64,000 nt of DNA from JAFGPL01 sp963781805 (GTDB lineage: Bacteria; Bacteroidota; Bacteroidia; Bacteroidales; UBA10428). Below, in pieces: positions 7,550-17,183 of the stretch. The stretch is taken from the NCBI GenBank assembly GCA_963781805.1, contig CAWAHF010000004.1:4092001-4156000 (forward strand), read 5' to 3'. A program made the translations under genes and the position numbers. Numbering within the stretch: position 1 is the first letter of the stretch; the number at the start of each line of letters is the position of its first letter. The notes below the pieces were generated by a model. That model was given only the letters and a program-made list of their open reading frames with translations. It had not been told where the DNA came from and did no database searches.

Positions 7550-10012
7550 TTATTCATGATAATAAATTCTTTTAACCCTTTCCGAGACACCTGTCAGAAT
7601 CTCATACGGAATGGTCTTCAATTGTTCCGCAAGTTTTTGCATCGGGTATTCATCTCCGAAAATAAGCACCTCATCACCCTCATGTGCTTCAATTCCGTTG
7701 AGATCGACCATACACATATCCATACAGATATTCCCGACGAAAGGTACAAATTTATGATTTATCAATACCTTGCCCACACCGTTGCCGAGCCTGCGGTCAA
7801 GTCCGTCGGCATATCCAATGGGAATTATACCGATTATTTTACCTTCTCCTGATTTCCCTGCTCTTCCATATCCAATGGTTTCATCTGTATCGACTTTCTT
7901 AATCTGAAGCAACGTACTCTTAAGCGAACTGACATTTCTGAGCTTTGATGCATTGAAAGGACTATAACCATACAGCCCGATTCCGAGACGAACCATCCCG
8001 AACTGGGCTTCGGGAAATCTTTCTATTCCGGACGAATTCAGAATATGCCGTATAAAAGGATTAGGAAGTTCATTTTGTATCTTGTCTGCTATCCTTGTAA
8101 AAAGAGAAATTTGTTCCCTGGTGAATGCATCGTGTGGAGGCTCGTCGCTGGCAGCAAGATGAGAAAAAACCGATTTAACCATCAGATTGCGATTGCTATT
8201 CAAAAAGAATATTACATCATCGATTTGCTTTTCCTGGAATCCCAGCCTGTGCATGCGAGAATCGATTTTCAAATGCACCGGGTATCCGATTTCCTGATTT
8301 CTTAATACCGCCTGATTAAACGCATGGAGTATGGAAAATCCGTATATCTCTGGTTCAAGACGGTGATGTATCATTAAATCGAAACTTTCGGGCTCCGGAT
8401 TCATAACGATTATGGGGATATTAATTCCGGCATTTCTGAGTTCTACTCCCTCGTCGGCAATTGCTACGCCCAGATAATCAACCCGTTGGTATTGTAATAT
8501 AGTTGCAATTTCATACGAACCACTTCCATAAGAAAGCGCTTTCACCATGACCATAATTTTGGTGTTTTCATTTAACAGCGAACGGTAAAAATTCAGATTT
8601 TCCACCAGGTCATTCAGGTTAATTTCCAGCCGGGTGCGATGTTTCTTCTCCTCAAGCGCTGCCGAAATTTTTTCAAACTGAAATGGCCGGGAACCTTTAA
8701 TCAGAATGGCTTCATGGTGAAAGTTGATTTCGGAAATTTTGTTAAGAAATTCTTCTGTTGTCGCAAAAAATTGAGATGGGATCCTAAAAATCTCCTGGTT
8801 ACGCGATAACGCTGATCCTATCCCAATGAAAGAAGTCAGATCTTTTTGAGAGAGCAATTTTGATATTTTGTTGTACAATACCTGTTCTTCTATGCCGGTT
8901 TGAAACATATCGGAAAGAATAACCGATTTTCTGCTGTGTTGTGATTGCATGTTCAGCATATCCAGTGCAATTGACAATGAGTTAATATCAGAATTATAAC
9001 TGTCGTTGATGATGGTACAGTTATTTTTTCCCTTTTTTAACTCCAGGCGCATGGCCACGGGTGGCAAGGTTCTGAATTGTTCAGCCGAACGTTCGCTAAA
9101 TTGTCCTGTTTGCAGGAGATAGGCCCAGATGTGAATGGCATTTTCCACCGAGGCATCGTCAGTAAAGGGTATGGTTATACTAACTTTTTTCCCTGAATAA
9201 TCTGCCTGGATTTTACTTTTTCTATTCTCTCTCTGAATATTCAAAATTTGCAGGTTTGCTTTTTCTTTGACCGACCAGGAGAAAAGCTCTGCATTTTCGA
9301 GATCTTTACAAGATTGAATTGCCTCATGGACAACATCATGATCTTTGCAGTAAATAATTCTTTTGCACGAATAAAATAACTTTAATTTCTCTTCTGCCTT
9401 TTGCTTCAGGGTGGAAAAATTTTCCTGATGCGCCTCGCCAATATTAGTAAAAATGCCCGTATCCGGCAGAATTATGTTTCCCAGCTTTTTCATTTCGCCC
9501 GGTTTTGAAATACCGGCCTCGAATATTCCCAACTCATTGTCGCGATTCATTAGCCAAAGCGAAAGAGGTACCCCGATTTGTGAATTGAAGCTTTTCGGGC
9601 TACGCACAATATTCTTCTCCAGCGCCAGCACATGGTATAACCATTCCTTCACAATGGTTTTTCCATTACTTCCTGTAATACCAATAACAGGAATATTAAA
9701 TTTTTTGCGGTGCCAGGCAGCCAATGTTTGCAGTGCAACCAGAGAATCTTTAACAAGGATAAAATTGGCTTCAGGATATATATCTGCAAACGTATTTTCA
9801 TCAGAAACTACAAAAGTCCTGATCCCTTTTTCATATAATTCATTAATAAAATCGTGCCCATTGTGCCTGTCTCCGTGAATGGCAAAAAAAACAGAATCGC
9901 CGGAAGAAATAATTTTCCGGCTGTCAAAAAGGATATTTCTGATGACAAGATCATTTTTAACAAGTGATCTACCTATAATCTGTGCAATTTCACTGACGTT
10001 GTATTCAGCCAT
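7550..10012 (-). CDS. murF-alr: MurF-alanine racemase fusion
   Basis: This bifunctional enzyme of 820 residues makes and uses D-alanine for peptidoglycan. The first part (about 1-455) is MurF, the UDP-MurNAc-tripeptide:D-Ala-D-Ala ligase, with the ATP loop GITGSNGKT at 111-119. The second part (about 460-820) is a PLP-dependent alanine racemase, with Lys491 in MVKALSYGSGS as the likely Schiff-base lysine and FVGNICMDMCMVDLNG near the end. The fusion is characteristic of Bacteroidetes. The start at 10012 (MAEYNVSEIAQIIG) is chosen over a longer in-frame start at 10096, which would overlap the end of cysS and add a sequence foreign to the family. It lies 46 bases after cysS. Confidence 0.95.
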   Translation of the reverse strand: MAEYNVSEIAQIIGRSLVKNDLVIRNILFDSRKIISSGDSVFFAIHGDRHNGHDFINELYEKGIRTFVVSDENTFADIYPEANFILVKDSLVALQTLAAWHRKKFNIPVIGITGSNGKTIVKEWLYHVLALEKNIVRSPKSFNSQIGVPLSLWLMNRDNELGIFEAGISKPGEMKKLGNIILPDTGIFTNIGEAHQENFSTLKQKAEEKLKLFYSCKRIIYCKDHDVVHEAIQSCKDLENAELFSWSVKEKANLQILNIQRENRKSKIQADYSGKKVSITIPFTDDASVENAIHIWAYLLQTGQFSERSAEQFRTLPPVAMRLELKKGKNNCTIINDSYNSDINSLSIALDMLNMQSQHSRKSVILSDMFQTGIEEQVLYNKISKLLSQKDLTSFIGIGSALSRNQEIFRIPSQFFATTEEFLNKISEINFHHEAILIKGSRPFQFEKISAALEEKKHRTRLEINLNDLVENLNFYRSLLNENTKIMVMVKALSYGSGSYEIATILQYQRVDYLGVAIADEGVELRNAGINIPIIVMNPEPESFDLMIHHRLEPEIYGFSILHAFNQAVLRNQEIGYPVHLKIDSRMHRLGFQEKQIDDVIFFLNSNRNLMVKSVFSHLAASDEPPHDAFTREQISLFTRIADKIQNELPNPFIRHILNSSGIERFPEAQFGMVRLGIGLYGYSPFNASKLRNVSSLKSTLLQIKKVDTDETIGYGRAGKSGEGKIIGIIPIGYADGLDRRLGNGVGKVLINHKFVPFVGNICMDMCMVDLNGIEAHEGDEVLIFGDEYPMQKLAEQLKTIPYEILTGVSERVKRIYYHE

Positions 10013-10058
10013 TTTCCCGAGTTGAACTATGCTAAATAAAATTATAAAAAGCTGCCTT

Positions 10059-11534
10059 TTATCCAATCTCCCACTGTGTACCCTCTTTTGTATCATTCAG
10101 AATCACTCCGAGATTACTCAATTGCTCCCTGATTAGGTCTGAGGTTGCGTAATCCTTTTTCAATTTAGCTTCATTACGTATATTCAGAAGCATTTGAATG
10201 AGATTTTCTGTTAACCGGTTGTTATTTTTTGAATCCTTCGAGTCATCTTGTAAACCGAATATTTTAAAAACATAATCGTTATAGAGTTTTTGTAAACTTT
10301 CTAAATCTTTCTGGCTAATGGTTTCCTGACCATCATTTACAGAATTGATAAACCGGATGCCCTCGAACAGATAAGAAAGGGCAACTGGATAATTCAAATC
10401 ATCCATCATGGCTTCATCACAATTTACCTTAATCTGTTCAATATTTATGCTTGATTTTTCCGAGGTTTTCAGAATATTCAATGTTTGTAGCCCTTTTATC
10501 AGGCGTGAAAATCCCTTTTCTGCAGCCTGTAGGGCATCATCCGAAAAATCGAGGGTGCTGCGATAATGAGCCTGCAGGACAAAAAACCTGATAGTCATCG
10601 GACTGTATGCTTTTGAAAGTTTCGGGTGGGTTCCGGCAAAAAGTTCTTTCAGGGTGATAAAATTATTCAGCGATCGCGCCATTTTCTGACCATCAATGGT
10701 AATCATATTATTATGAATCCAATACCTGACATGTTCCTTTCCGTTGGCAGCAACCGATTGAGCTATTTCACATTCGTGATGGGGAAATATAAGATCCATG
10801 CCGCCACCATGTATATCAAAGGTTTCTCCAAGATATTTCGTTCCCATGGCAGAACATTCCATATGCCAGCCCGGAAAACCCTCGCCCCATTCAGACGGCC
10901 AGTGCATCAGGTGCACAGGACTTGCCTTTTTCCAGAGAGCAAAATCGAGTGGGGAATGCTTTTCATCCTGTCCTTCCAGGCTCCTGGTGTTTGAAAGCAT
11001 ATCTTCGGTATTTCTGCCGGAGAGTTTACCATAGGTGTACTTTTGATTGTATTTTTCAATATTAAAATATACCGAACCGTTTTTTTCATAGGCATAACCA
11101 TTATCCATAATTTTTTTAATCATCAACTGCTGTTCGATGATATGTCCTGAAGCTGTTGGTTCTATGCTTGGAGGGACGGTATTCAGCACACGCAGCACAT
11201 CCTGGAACGCATTCTTATATTTCTGTACCACTTCCATCGGTTCAAGTTGCTCCAGTCTTGCTTTTTTTGCAATCCGGTCTTCTCCTTCCCCTGAAATTTC
11301 ATCTTCCAGGTGGCCAACATCTGTAATATTCCTTACATAACGTACTTTATATCCCAAATACGTCAGGTACCGATAAAGAATATCAAAGGTAATTGCCATT
11401 CGCACATGTCCCAGGTGAGGTTCGCTGTAAACTGTAGGCCCGCAAACATATAATCCGACGTGTGGCGGATTTAGCGGCTGGAACTTTTCTTTTTTTCGGG
11501 TTAACGAATTATAAATGTTCAATGGATGTTGCAT
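10059..11534 (-). CDS. cysS: Cysteinyl-tRNA synthetase
   Basis: This 491-residue class I aminoacyl-tRNA synthetase charges tRNA-Cys. Seen are VGLYVCGPTVY (zinc-ligand Cys), the HIGH-type PHLGHVRM, GGGMDLIFPHHECEIAQS with zinc ligands, and the KMSKS-type loop in the variant form KMARSLNNFIT. Length is normal for the family. The C-terminal DALR-like helical part is complete. It is the first gene of the cysS, murF-alr, GT2, GT4 row on the minus strand. Confidence 0.97.
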   Translation of the reverse strand: MQHPLNIYNSLTRKKEKFQPLNPPHVGLYVCGPTVYSEPHLGHVRMAITFDILYRYLTYLGYKVRYVRNITDVGHLEDEISGEGEDRIAKKARLEQLEPMEVVQKYKNAFQDVLRVLNTVPPSIEPTASGHIIEQQLMIKKIMDNGYAYEKNGSVYFNIEKYNQKYTYGKLSGRNTEDMLSNTRSLEGQDEKHSPLDFALWKKASPVHLMHWPSEWGEGFPGWHMECSAMGTKYLGETFDIHGGGMDLIFPHHECEIAQSVAANGKEHVRYWIHNNMITIDGQKMARSLNNFITLKELFAGTHPKLSKAYSPMTIRFFVLQAHYRSTLDFSDDALQAAEKGFSRLIKGLQTLNILKTSEKSSINIEQIKVNCDEAMMDDLNYPVALSYLFEGIRFINSVNDGQETISQKDLESLQKLYNDYVFKIFGLQDDSKDSKNNNRLTENLIQMLLNIRNEAKLKKDYATSDLIREQLSNLGVILNDTKEGTQWEIG

Positions 11535-11646
11535 GTCTGGATAACTTGCTGATTTTGGTTTAAAATTAATAAACTATTTTTATTCAGGTTGTATTGTTTT
11601 AAAAATAGACTAAAATTGCACACGTATTCCATTTAAAATTCAAACC

Positions 11647-12114
11647 ATGCTTGATAATTCAACCTTTGTTACCATTGTTAAGAACACTCCTCTTATATCC
11701 ATCGACCTGTTGATTTTTAATCGTGAAGAAAAATTATTGCTTGGCTGGCGCGTTAATGCACCGGCTAAAAACTGCTGGTTTGTACCCGGAGGCAGAATCG
11801 CAAAAGATGAAAGGGTATCGCAGGCTTTTAAAAGAATCTGCCATGCAGAGCTTGGAAAGGAAATTGACATTAACATGGCAGCGTTTCAGGGAGTTTATGA
11901 ACATATTTATCCTGTTGAAAATTTCACAGGAAGCAACGATTTCGGAACACATTATATTGTACTGGGATTCAGGCTTGAATTTGATGATGATTTTTCTGCT
12001 TTGCCTTTAATGCAACATGAACGTTATCGTTGGTCAACCCTACCCGAGGTGCTGGAGGATGTAACGGTTCATCAAAATGTGAAAAACTATTTTAACGGTT
12101 ACATGTTATTTTAG
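11647..12114 (+). CDS. GDP-mannose mannosyl hydrolase-type Nudix protein
   Basis: This 155-residue Nudix-fold protein has the modified Nudix box GGRIAKDERVSQAFKRICHA followed by ELG, lacking the second glutamate of the normal R-E-x-x-E-E core, as in GDP-mannose mannosyl hydrolases (Gmm/NudD). These remove mannose from GDP-mannose or GDP-glucose by C-O cleavage. The pieces LLGWRVNAPAKNCWFVPGG and GTHYIVLGFRL also match that family. It is divergently oriented to cysS, with a 112-base gap that should hold both promoters. Regulation of GDP-sugar pools for the nearby glycosyltransferases is possible but inferred. Confidence 0.87.
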   Translation: MLDNSTFVTIVKNTPLISIDLLIFNREEKLLLGWRVNAPAKNCWFVPGGRIAKDERVSQAFKRICHAELGKEIDINMAAFQGVYEHIYPVENFTGSNDFGTHYIVLGFRLEFDDDFSALPLMQHERYRWSTLPEVLEDVTVHQNVKNYFNGYMLF

Positions 12115-12199
12115 AAAAGAGATAGGTTCATTTAGCGTTTTTAAATGAAATGTCTATCCAAAAAGGGTACATCATTTTGTTTGGAAATTAAAAAATAAT

Positions 12200-12535
12200 A
12201 TGGAAACAACAGATACAAAAAAATTTGAAGAAAAAAAGTGTAAACCCTGTGAAGGAGGAACTCTTCCGCTTACAGAGCAGGAAACGTTTGAAAACCTGAA
12301 ATATATTAATGATTGGAAATTAGATGGTAAAAAAATTAAAAAGAGTTTCAGATTTGTGAATTTCAGGCAAACCATGGATTTTGTAAACAAAGTTGCTGAA
12401 CTGGCTGAAGAAGAAGGCCATCACCCTGACATGTACGTTTCATATGGTAGTTGTGAAATAATATTATGGACACACGCCATTGATGGGTTGTCGGAAAATG
12501 ATTTTATTCTGGCTGCAAAAATTGACAGGCTGTAA
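12200..12535 (+). CDS. Pterin-4a-carbinolamine dehydratase
   Basis: This 111-residue protein covers the whole PCD/DCoH domain. Catalytic histidines lie in AEEEGHHPDMYVSYGSCEI, and the ending LWTHAIDGLSENDFILAAKI is family-typical. The enzyme dehydrates 4a-hydroxy-tetrahydropterin, normally to recycle the cofactor of aromatic amino acid hydroxylases; no hydroxylase gene is visible here. The first 20 residues contain KKCKPCEGGTLPLTEQE, with the CEGG segment common in this family. It converges with the third SiaC gene, with 21 bases between. Confidence 0.92.
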   Translation: METTDTKKFEEKKCKPCEGGTLPLTEQETFENLKYINDWKLDGKKIKKSFRFVNFRQTMDFVNKVAELAEEEGHHPDMYVSYGSCEIILWTHAIDGLSENDFILAAKIDRL

Positions 12536-12556
12536 ATAAGATTTTAATAAATGCCG

Positions 12557-12934
12557 TTACTCCATTATTTCGGCATATTTCTGGTAGGTGAAAGTAAAAC
12601 GTTTTAACATTTCTTCATAAATTTCTCCTGATTCGAGCATTTCGTCATCGCCGTCTTCGTACATCCAGTTCATAAAAATTTTTTCGATGTGGTGGTTATT
12701 TTCGAAATCTCTGAACAGGTCGAAAAGTTGTTTGGAAACACTTGTGTTAAAATAATCCAGGTTAAATTCTATTTTAATTTCTTTAACTTCAATTTCCTGA
12801 GCCCATTTTTTTAACGGTTCAAAGAATGCAATTGCATTTTCCGGCAACGCTCTGCCATCAAATTTAATTTCACCATTTGTTTTAAAACTAACATAAGGAT
12901 GTGAACTATCACCTTCAATTATTAAATCTTCCAT
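12557..12934 (-). CDS. SiaC-family regulatory phosphoprotein (DUF1987), paralog 3
   Basis: This 125-residue DUF1987/SiaC protein has KFDGRALPENAIAFFEPLKKW near residues 24-44 and LDYFNTSVSKQLFDLF near 59-74. Thr64 in N-T-S-V occupies the phospho-acceptor position and, unlike in the two operon copies, is a threonine as in Pseudomonas SiaC. It stands alone, 7 kb from the SpoIIE phosphatase gene, so it may be a further client of the same phosphatase or belong to another switch elsewhere. It is slightly shorter at the N-terminal side of the phosphosite than its paralogs. Confidence 0.87.
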   Translation of the reverse strand: MEDLIIEGDSSHPYVSFKTNGEIKFDGRALPENAIAFFEPLKKWAQEIEVKEIKIEFNLDYFNTSVSKQLFDLFRDFENNHHIEKIFMNWMYEDGDDEMLESGEIYEEMLKRFTFTYQKYAEIME

Positions 12935-13163
12935 GCGCCAGAATTTAAGATTAGGATGAAACTAATAAAATTAATATAATCAGGGACTAAATTTCATTTT
13001 TAATTGATTAACAAATTATATTCGTTGATGAATTGAAACTTTTCAACCATTAAAAAAATTCGTCCCAACTACGAATGCTACTAAGATATAAGCTGCATCT
13101 GATTTTATCAAAAAAACTTATTAACAATATACAAATGAGTATCTTAAAGCTAATTTCGCTGGT

Positions 13164-13856
13164 TCAGATTAACTTTCTCACTTCAGCAGCTTTCAGAATA
13201 ATGCTTGCCATTTCCTCTACTGCCAGGGTCATACAATTTAACGTAACATCAAATTGGGTATAATCTGTATTTTTCCCTTCAAAAAATTCTCTGAATTGTC
13301 TTCTTTTAGTATCAATGTCCAGCGTATACTGTTCCGCTTCTTCGAGTGAAATATTGTGTTTTGTACTGGTTCTGAGAACGCGCCATTCAAGCGGAGCCTC
13401 CATATGAATATGAAGTGATTTTGCTATATCGTGTGCAATTGCCACACCGCCACGACCTACGATAATAACATTCCCTTCACAGGCAATGTTCCGGATAACC
13501 CTGGCGATTGTGTTCCTGATTTTCCGATCGCTTTTATAATATTTGGTAGAATGAGCAGCCAGAATATCGTCCAGGAGTCCCTTTTGCTGATATTTGAAAA
13601 CATATTGAATTTGTGAAGGTTCCATTTCCAGTTCTTTTGCCGATTCACTCATAATTTCTTTCGTGATGTACTTCCATTCAACATCCTTTCCTCTGACAAA
13701 CATTTTCCGTGTGAGTTCATCGGTAAGTTTTTGGGCCAGTCTTTTGCCAGGACATCCATACTCACGGGAAATAGTGATAACAGGACCCGGTTCCTTTAAT
13801 TTTCCGCAATCTTCCTGAAGACGATCGGACATGTATTTAAGCAGGTCAACTTTCAT
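13164..13856 (-). CDS. Cytidylate kinase-like family protein
   Basis: This 230-residue protein belongs to the cytidylate_kin2/AAK6 family. The nucleotide-binding loop appears as PVITISREYGCPGKRLAQKL (about 26-45), a variant of the P-loop in cytidylate kinases, and NVIIVGRGGVAIAHD is typical of the family. Members are distant relatives of CMP kinase with largely unproven substrates; this does not replace a standard cmk. It stands alone between convergent or divergent neighbours, 119 bases from the divergent cupin gene. Confidence 0.85.
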   Translation of the reverse strand: MKVDLLKYMSDRLQEDCGKLKEPGPVITISREYGCPGKRLAQKLTDELTRKMFVRGKDVEWKYITKEIMSESAKELEMEPSQIQYVFKYQQKGLLDDILAAHSTKYYKSDRKIRNTIARVIRNIACEGNVIIVGRGGVAIAHDIAKSLHIHMEAPLEWRVLRTSTKHNISLEEAEQYTLDIDTKRRQFREFFEGKNTDYTQFDVTLNCMTLAVEEMASIILKAAEVRKLI

Positions 13857-13975
13857 GGGGTTGATTTTTGGTATGAGTTCTTATAAAATTAATATTTTAT
13901 ACATAATTTTTCAAGCTTTTTGAAAATGCTTAACTAAAATACCTTTATTTTCATACTTTTTTTTCAAAATGAAAC

Positions 13976-14476
13976 ATGAAGAAGAAAGTTAAAACACTCA
14001 TTAAAGATTTAAAATTGCAGCCACATCCTGAAGGAGGGTACTATTGTGAAAATTATCGTTCAGATATTTCTTTCAACGGAATAAATCAGTTAAGTAAAGA
14101 TGAAAACAGAAATCTTGCCACCAGTATCTATTTTCTGTTAAATGAATCGCAGGTATCGACATTTCATCAGCTTGCCTCCGATGAAATATGGTACTTCCAT
14201 ACTGGCAGCGCTGTTAAAATCTATATGATTGAATTGTCGGGTAATCTTGATATTAAGATTTTAGGAACCGATACAGTAGCTGGTCATAATCCGCAGGTTT
14301 GCATTCCGGCAGGAACAATTTTTGGCGCTGAATTAATAGATAAAGACTCATTTGCATTAATAGGCTGCATGGTTACACCCGGCTTTGATTTCAGGGATTT
14401 TAAATTAATTCCTAGAGAAGAATTAATTGAACGATTTGCCCAACACTGTAAAATTATTAATAAATTAACCCAATAA
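13976..14476 (+). CDS. DUF985-type cupin protein
   Basis: This 166-residue protein is a cupin_5 (DUF985) family member. It opens with the family signature LKLQPHPEGGYYCENYRSD and contains STFHQLASDEIWYFHTGSAV and HNPQVCIPAGTIFGAELI. The family is structurally a jelly-roll barrel; its biochemical role is not established. It is followed by apt after 21 bases and may be co-transcribed with it. No sign of transfer or truncation is seen. Confidence 0.88.
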   Translation: MKKKVKTLIKDLKLQPHPEGGYYCENYRSDISFNGINQLSKDENRNLATSIYFLLNESQVSTFHQLASDEIWYFHTGSAVKIYMIELSGNLDIKILGTDTVAGHNPQVCIPAGTIFGAELIDKDSFALIGCMVTPGFDFRDFKLIPREELIERFAQHCKIINKLTQ

Positions 14477-14497
14477 TAATTAAACCCTATATTTCAA

Positions 14498-15031
14498 ATG
14501 AAAAGACCCGTTTCAAATGATGAGCTGAAAAATGCGATCCGTAATGTAGCTGATTTCCCCAAAAAAGGTATCCAATTTAAGGATATTACAACATTGCTTA
14601 AGGATAAGAAATTGTTTAATTATGTTATTAATTTAATTTCTGATTATTATACTAATAAAAATATTACCAAAGTTGCTGCCATCGAATCCAGGGGATTTGT
14701 TCTGGGAGGTGCAATTGCACACAGACTTGGAGCCGGATTAGTACTCATCCGTAAACCCGGTAAACTTCCGGCAGATGTTTACAACATAACTTATCAGCTT
14801 GAATATGGCGAAGATTCGCTCGAAATTCATCAGGATGCATTAGAACCGGGAGACATTGTTCTTTTACACGACGACCTCCTTGCCACAGGAGGAACTACCC
14901 TGGCTGCTCTGGATTTAATTAAAAAATTTGATATTGAAAAGGTGTTTATCAACTACCTGATTGAACTTGATTTTTTGAAAGGGAAAGAAAAACTTAAAAA
15001 TATTGATGTCTATTCATTAATACATTATTGA
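14498..15031 (+). CDS. apt: Adenine phosphoribosyltransferase
   Basis: This 177-residue purine salvage enzyme converts adenine and PRPP to AMP and pyrophosphate. Seen are AIRNVADFPKKGIQFKDIT (N-terminal hood), AAIESRGFVLGGAIAHRLG and the PRPP-binding motif VLLHDDLLATGGTT. Length is standard. It lies in a short plus-strand row cupin, apt, LapA-like, with 21 and 10 base gaps. Confidence 0.95.
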   Translation: MKRPVSNDELKNAIRNVADFPKKGIQFKDITTLLKDKKLFNYVINLISDYYTNKNITKVAAIESRGFVLGGAIAHRLGAGLVLIRKPGKLPADVYNITYQLEYGEDSLEIHQDALEPGDIVLLHDDLLATGGTTLAALDLIKKFDIEKVFINYLIELDFLKGKEKLKNIDVYSLIHY

Positions 15032-15041
15032 AACACTAGTT

Positions 15042-15278
15042 ATGAAAACAAAACTAATATTTGCATTATTTCTACTGATACTTGTAGTAGTCTTTACTCT
15101 TCAGAATGCAGGTACGGTGCCTCTGAAGTTTATAACGTGGGAAATTGAAATGCCGCTTGCACTAATTATTATTATCACCATTACAATAGGAATAATCCTG
15201 GGAATTTTGTTTTCAATCCCGGGAAAAAAACGGGAGGATGAAAAGAAGGATAAGGATTTCGATACTCCGCTTGAATAA
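15042..15278 (+). CDS. LapA-domain small membrane protein (DUF1049)
   Basis: This 78-residue protein has two transmembrane helices (about 4-19 and 37-58) joined by the short QNAGTVPLKFITWEIEMPLA segment and a charged cytoplasmic tail rich in Lys/Asp/Glu. The arrangement matches LapA/DUF1049 proteins, some of which help lipopolysaccharide assembly factors in Proteobacteria. A function in this phylum is not proven. It starts 10 bases after apt, so expression is probably linked. Confidence 0.83.
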   Translation: MKTKLIFALFLLILVVVFTLQNAGTVPLKFITWEIEMPLALIIIITITIGIILGILFSIPGKKREDEKKDKDFDTPLE

Positions 15279-15318
15279 TATTTCTAAGCAAATAGATACC
15301 TGCTCCTTTTGAATAGAA

Positions 15319-16839
15319 TTAATTTACCAGGCTTTTTCCCGTCATTTCTTTTGGAATGTTGATACCCATAATTGTTAACAGTGTTGGAGCAACATCTGCC
15401 AAAATTCCGTCTTCGATTGAATTATAATCGCTGTTAACTAAAATACAAGGAACCGGATTCAATGAATGTGCAGTATTTGGGCTATCATCATGATTTACAG
15501 CATAATCGGCATTGCCATGATCTGCAATAATCATTACAGTATATCCATTCTTAACAGCAGTTCGGGTAACTTCACCCACACATTTATCCACAGCTTCAAC
15601 AGCATCCTTAATCGCCTGATAAATGCCCGTATGCCCGACCATATCTCCGTTGGCAAAATTCAGACAAACAAAATCAACGACTCCTATCTCAAGCTCTGAA
15701 ATAATTGCATCTTTCACTTCGAGTGCACTCATTTCGGGCTTTAAATCATACGTTGCAATTTTGGGTGAAGGAATTAAAATTCGTTGTTCCTTCAGAAATT
15801 CTTCTTCCCTGCCACCATTGAAAAAAAATGTGACATGGGCATATTTTTCTGTTTCCGCAATTCTTATTTGCGAACGTCCCTCATGAGCAATTATTTCTCC
15901 CAATGTATTATCCACATTCTGTTTATCAAACAATACCTTAATCCCTTTGAAATTATCATCGTAGGTGGTCATGGTTATATAGTCAAGTGGGATTGTCTGC
16001 ATGCCGCATTCGGGCATATCTACCTGTGTGAGTACCCTGGTTATCTGACGAAGTCGATCGGTTCTGTAGTTGAAACAAATCACCACATCGTCCTTTTCAA
16101 TAAGTCCGACAGGAGAACCATCGGGATTGATCATTACCACAGGTTTAATAAACTCATCGGTAATTCCGCTGTCATACGATTTTTTTATCGATGAAAGAAT
16201 ATCTGCAGATGGTGTTCCGATGCCATGCACCATTAGATCATATCCCTCCTTCACCCGTTCCCAACGTTTATCTCTGTCCATGGTATAATACCTGCCTACA
16301 AGCGAAGCAATTTTACCATTCGATTTTTCCAGGTGATCAACTAATTCTTTCATAAATCCGTAACCGCTTTTGGGATCTGTATCACGACCATCGGTAAGAC
16401 AATGAATAAAAACATTTTCAAGATTAAATTCCTTCGTAATATCGCATAGTTTGAACAGGTGTGAACTCAGGGAGTGAACCCCACCGTGCCCAATTAATCC
16501 AATGAAATGGACTGATTTGTTATTGTTTTTGGCAAACTGAAGGGCCTCGATAAGAACTGGATTTTTTGAAATTGAGTTATCCCGGATCGACTTATTAATT
16601 CTGACCAAATCCTGATATACTATTCTTCCTGCACCAATATTCAAATGACCGACTTCTGAATTTCCCATTTGTCCTTCGGGTAATCCCACGTCTTCTCCGC
16701 ATGTTTTAAGCACTGAATGCGGGTATTTATTCACCAAATCATCAATATTAGGAGTGTTTGCCTGAAAGATGACGTCACTCTTACTTTTATCTCCTAATCC
16801 CCATCCATCAAGAATGATAAGTAAAGCTTTCCTTTTCAT
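15319..16839 (-). CDS. gpmI: 2,3-bisphosphoglycerate-independent phosphoglycerate mutase
   Basis: This 506-residue glycolytic enzyme interconverts 3- and 2-phosphoglycerate using two metal ions and a phosphoserine. Ser61 in GQMGNSEVGHLNIGAG is the nucleophile, LIILDGWGLGD provides the first metal Asp and MIIADHGNADYAVNHDD the C-terminal metal ligands. Length is normal. The gene stands alone, and the following gene on the same strand upstream is the unrelated cofactor-dependent isoenzyme gpmA. Confidence 0.96.
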   Translation of the reverse strand: MKRKALLIILDGWGLGDKSKSDVIFQANTPNIDDLVNKYPHSVLKTCGEDVGLPEGQMGNSEVGHLNIGAGRIVYQDLVRINKSIRDNSISKNPVLIEALQFAKNNNKSVHFIGLIGHGGVHSLSSHLFKLCDITKEFNLENVFIHCLTDGRDTDPKSGYGFMKELVDHLEKSNGKIASLVGRYYTMDRDKRWERVKEGYDLMVHGIGTPSADILSSIKKSYDSGITDEFIKPVVMINPDGSPVGLIEKDDVVICFNYRTDRLRQITRVLTQVDMPECGMQTIPLDYITMTTYDDNFKGIKVLFDKQNVDNTLGEIIAHEGRSQIRIAETEKYAHVTFFFNGGREEEFLKEQRILIPSPKIATYDLKPEMSALEVKDAIISELEIGVVDFVCLNFANGDMVGHTGIYQAIKDAVEAVDKCVGEVTRTAVKNGYTVMIIADHGNADYAVNHDDSPNTAHSLNPVPCILVNSDYNSIEDGILADVAPTLLTIMGINIPKEMTGKSLVN

Positions 16840-17131
16840 GTTAATTAAAAACTCGTATTTAGTTCGATTATTTCCGGCTTATTAGCCGGATTATCCCGCT
16901 GTTCCCAGGACAATAAGAAGTACCGAAAAAACAGTCATGAGATTTGAGGCACTAATATAGATATTAAAGTTTAAAAAAATAAAAAAATCTTATGAAGGAA
17001 GATTTTTAGTAGACGAATGAGACGGAATTTTTGGTAAAAATTTAACAGACGGATGAAGAAGAGTTACACTATCTGTCGGCTGCATAATAAAATTTCTGAT
17101 AACCTAACTTCTATTTTTAAATATAATTGCG
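16840..17131. other. Intergenic region between gpmI and gpmA
   Basis: This AT-rich stretch holds no convincing gene. It must contain the gpmI promoter. No clear TAnnTTTG box or riboswitch-like fold was found by eye. A weak palindromic patch, TTATTAGCCGGATTATCC, lies near 16880, but no function can be assigned. Confidence 0.5.
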
Positions 17132-17161
17132 AAAAAAAGGGTATCACTATTTATGATACCC
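17132..17161 (-). terminator. Rho-independent terminator after gpmA
   Basis: On the minus strand GGGTATCA pairs with TGATACCC around a seven-base loop, followed by a run of seven T. It lies 22 bases after the gpmA stop codon. Confidence 0.88.
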
Positions 17162-17183
17162 TATAAATATTTCTGTATAGATC

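Noticed and set aside
7556..7852. Plus-strand frames antisense to murF-alr, cysS, gpmI and the coding regions of other genes
   Set aside because: They are shadows without family resemblance; codon patterns and protein similarity favour the minus-strand genes.
13000..13160. Riboswitch upstream of the cytidylate kinase-like gene region
   Set aside because: The stretch is downstream, not upstream, of that gene, and no conserved stem set could be drawn.
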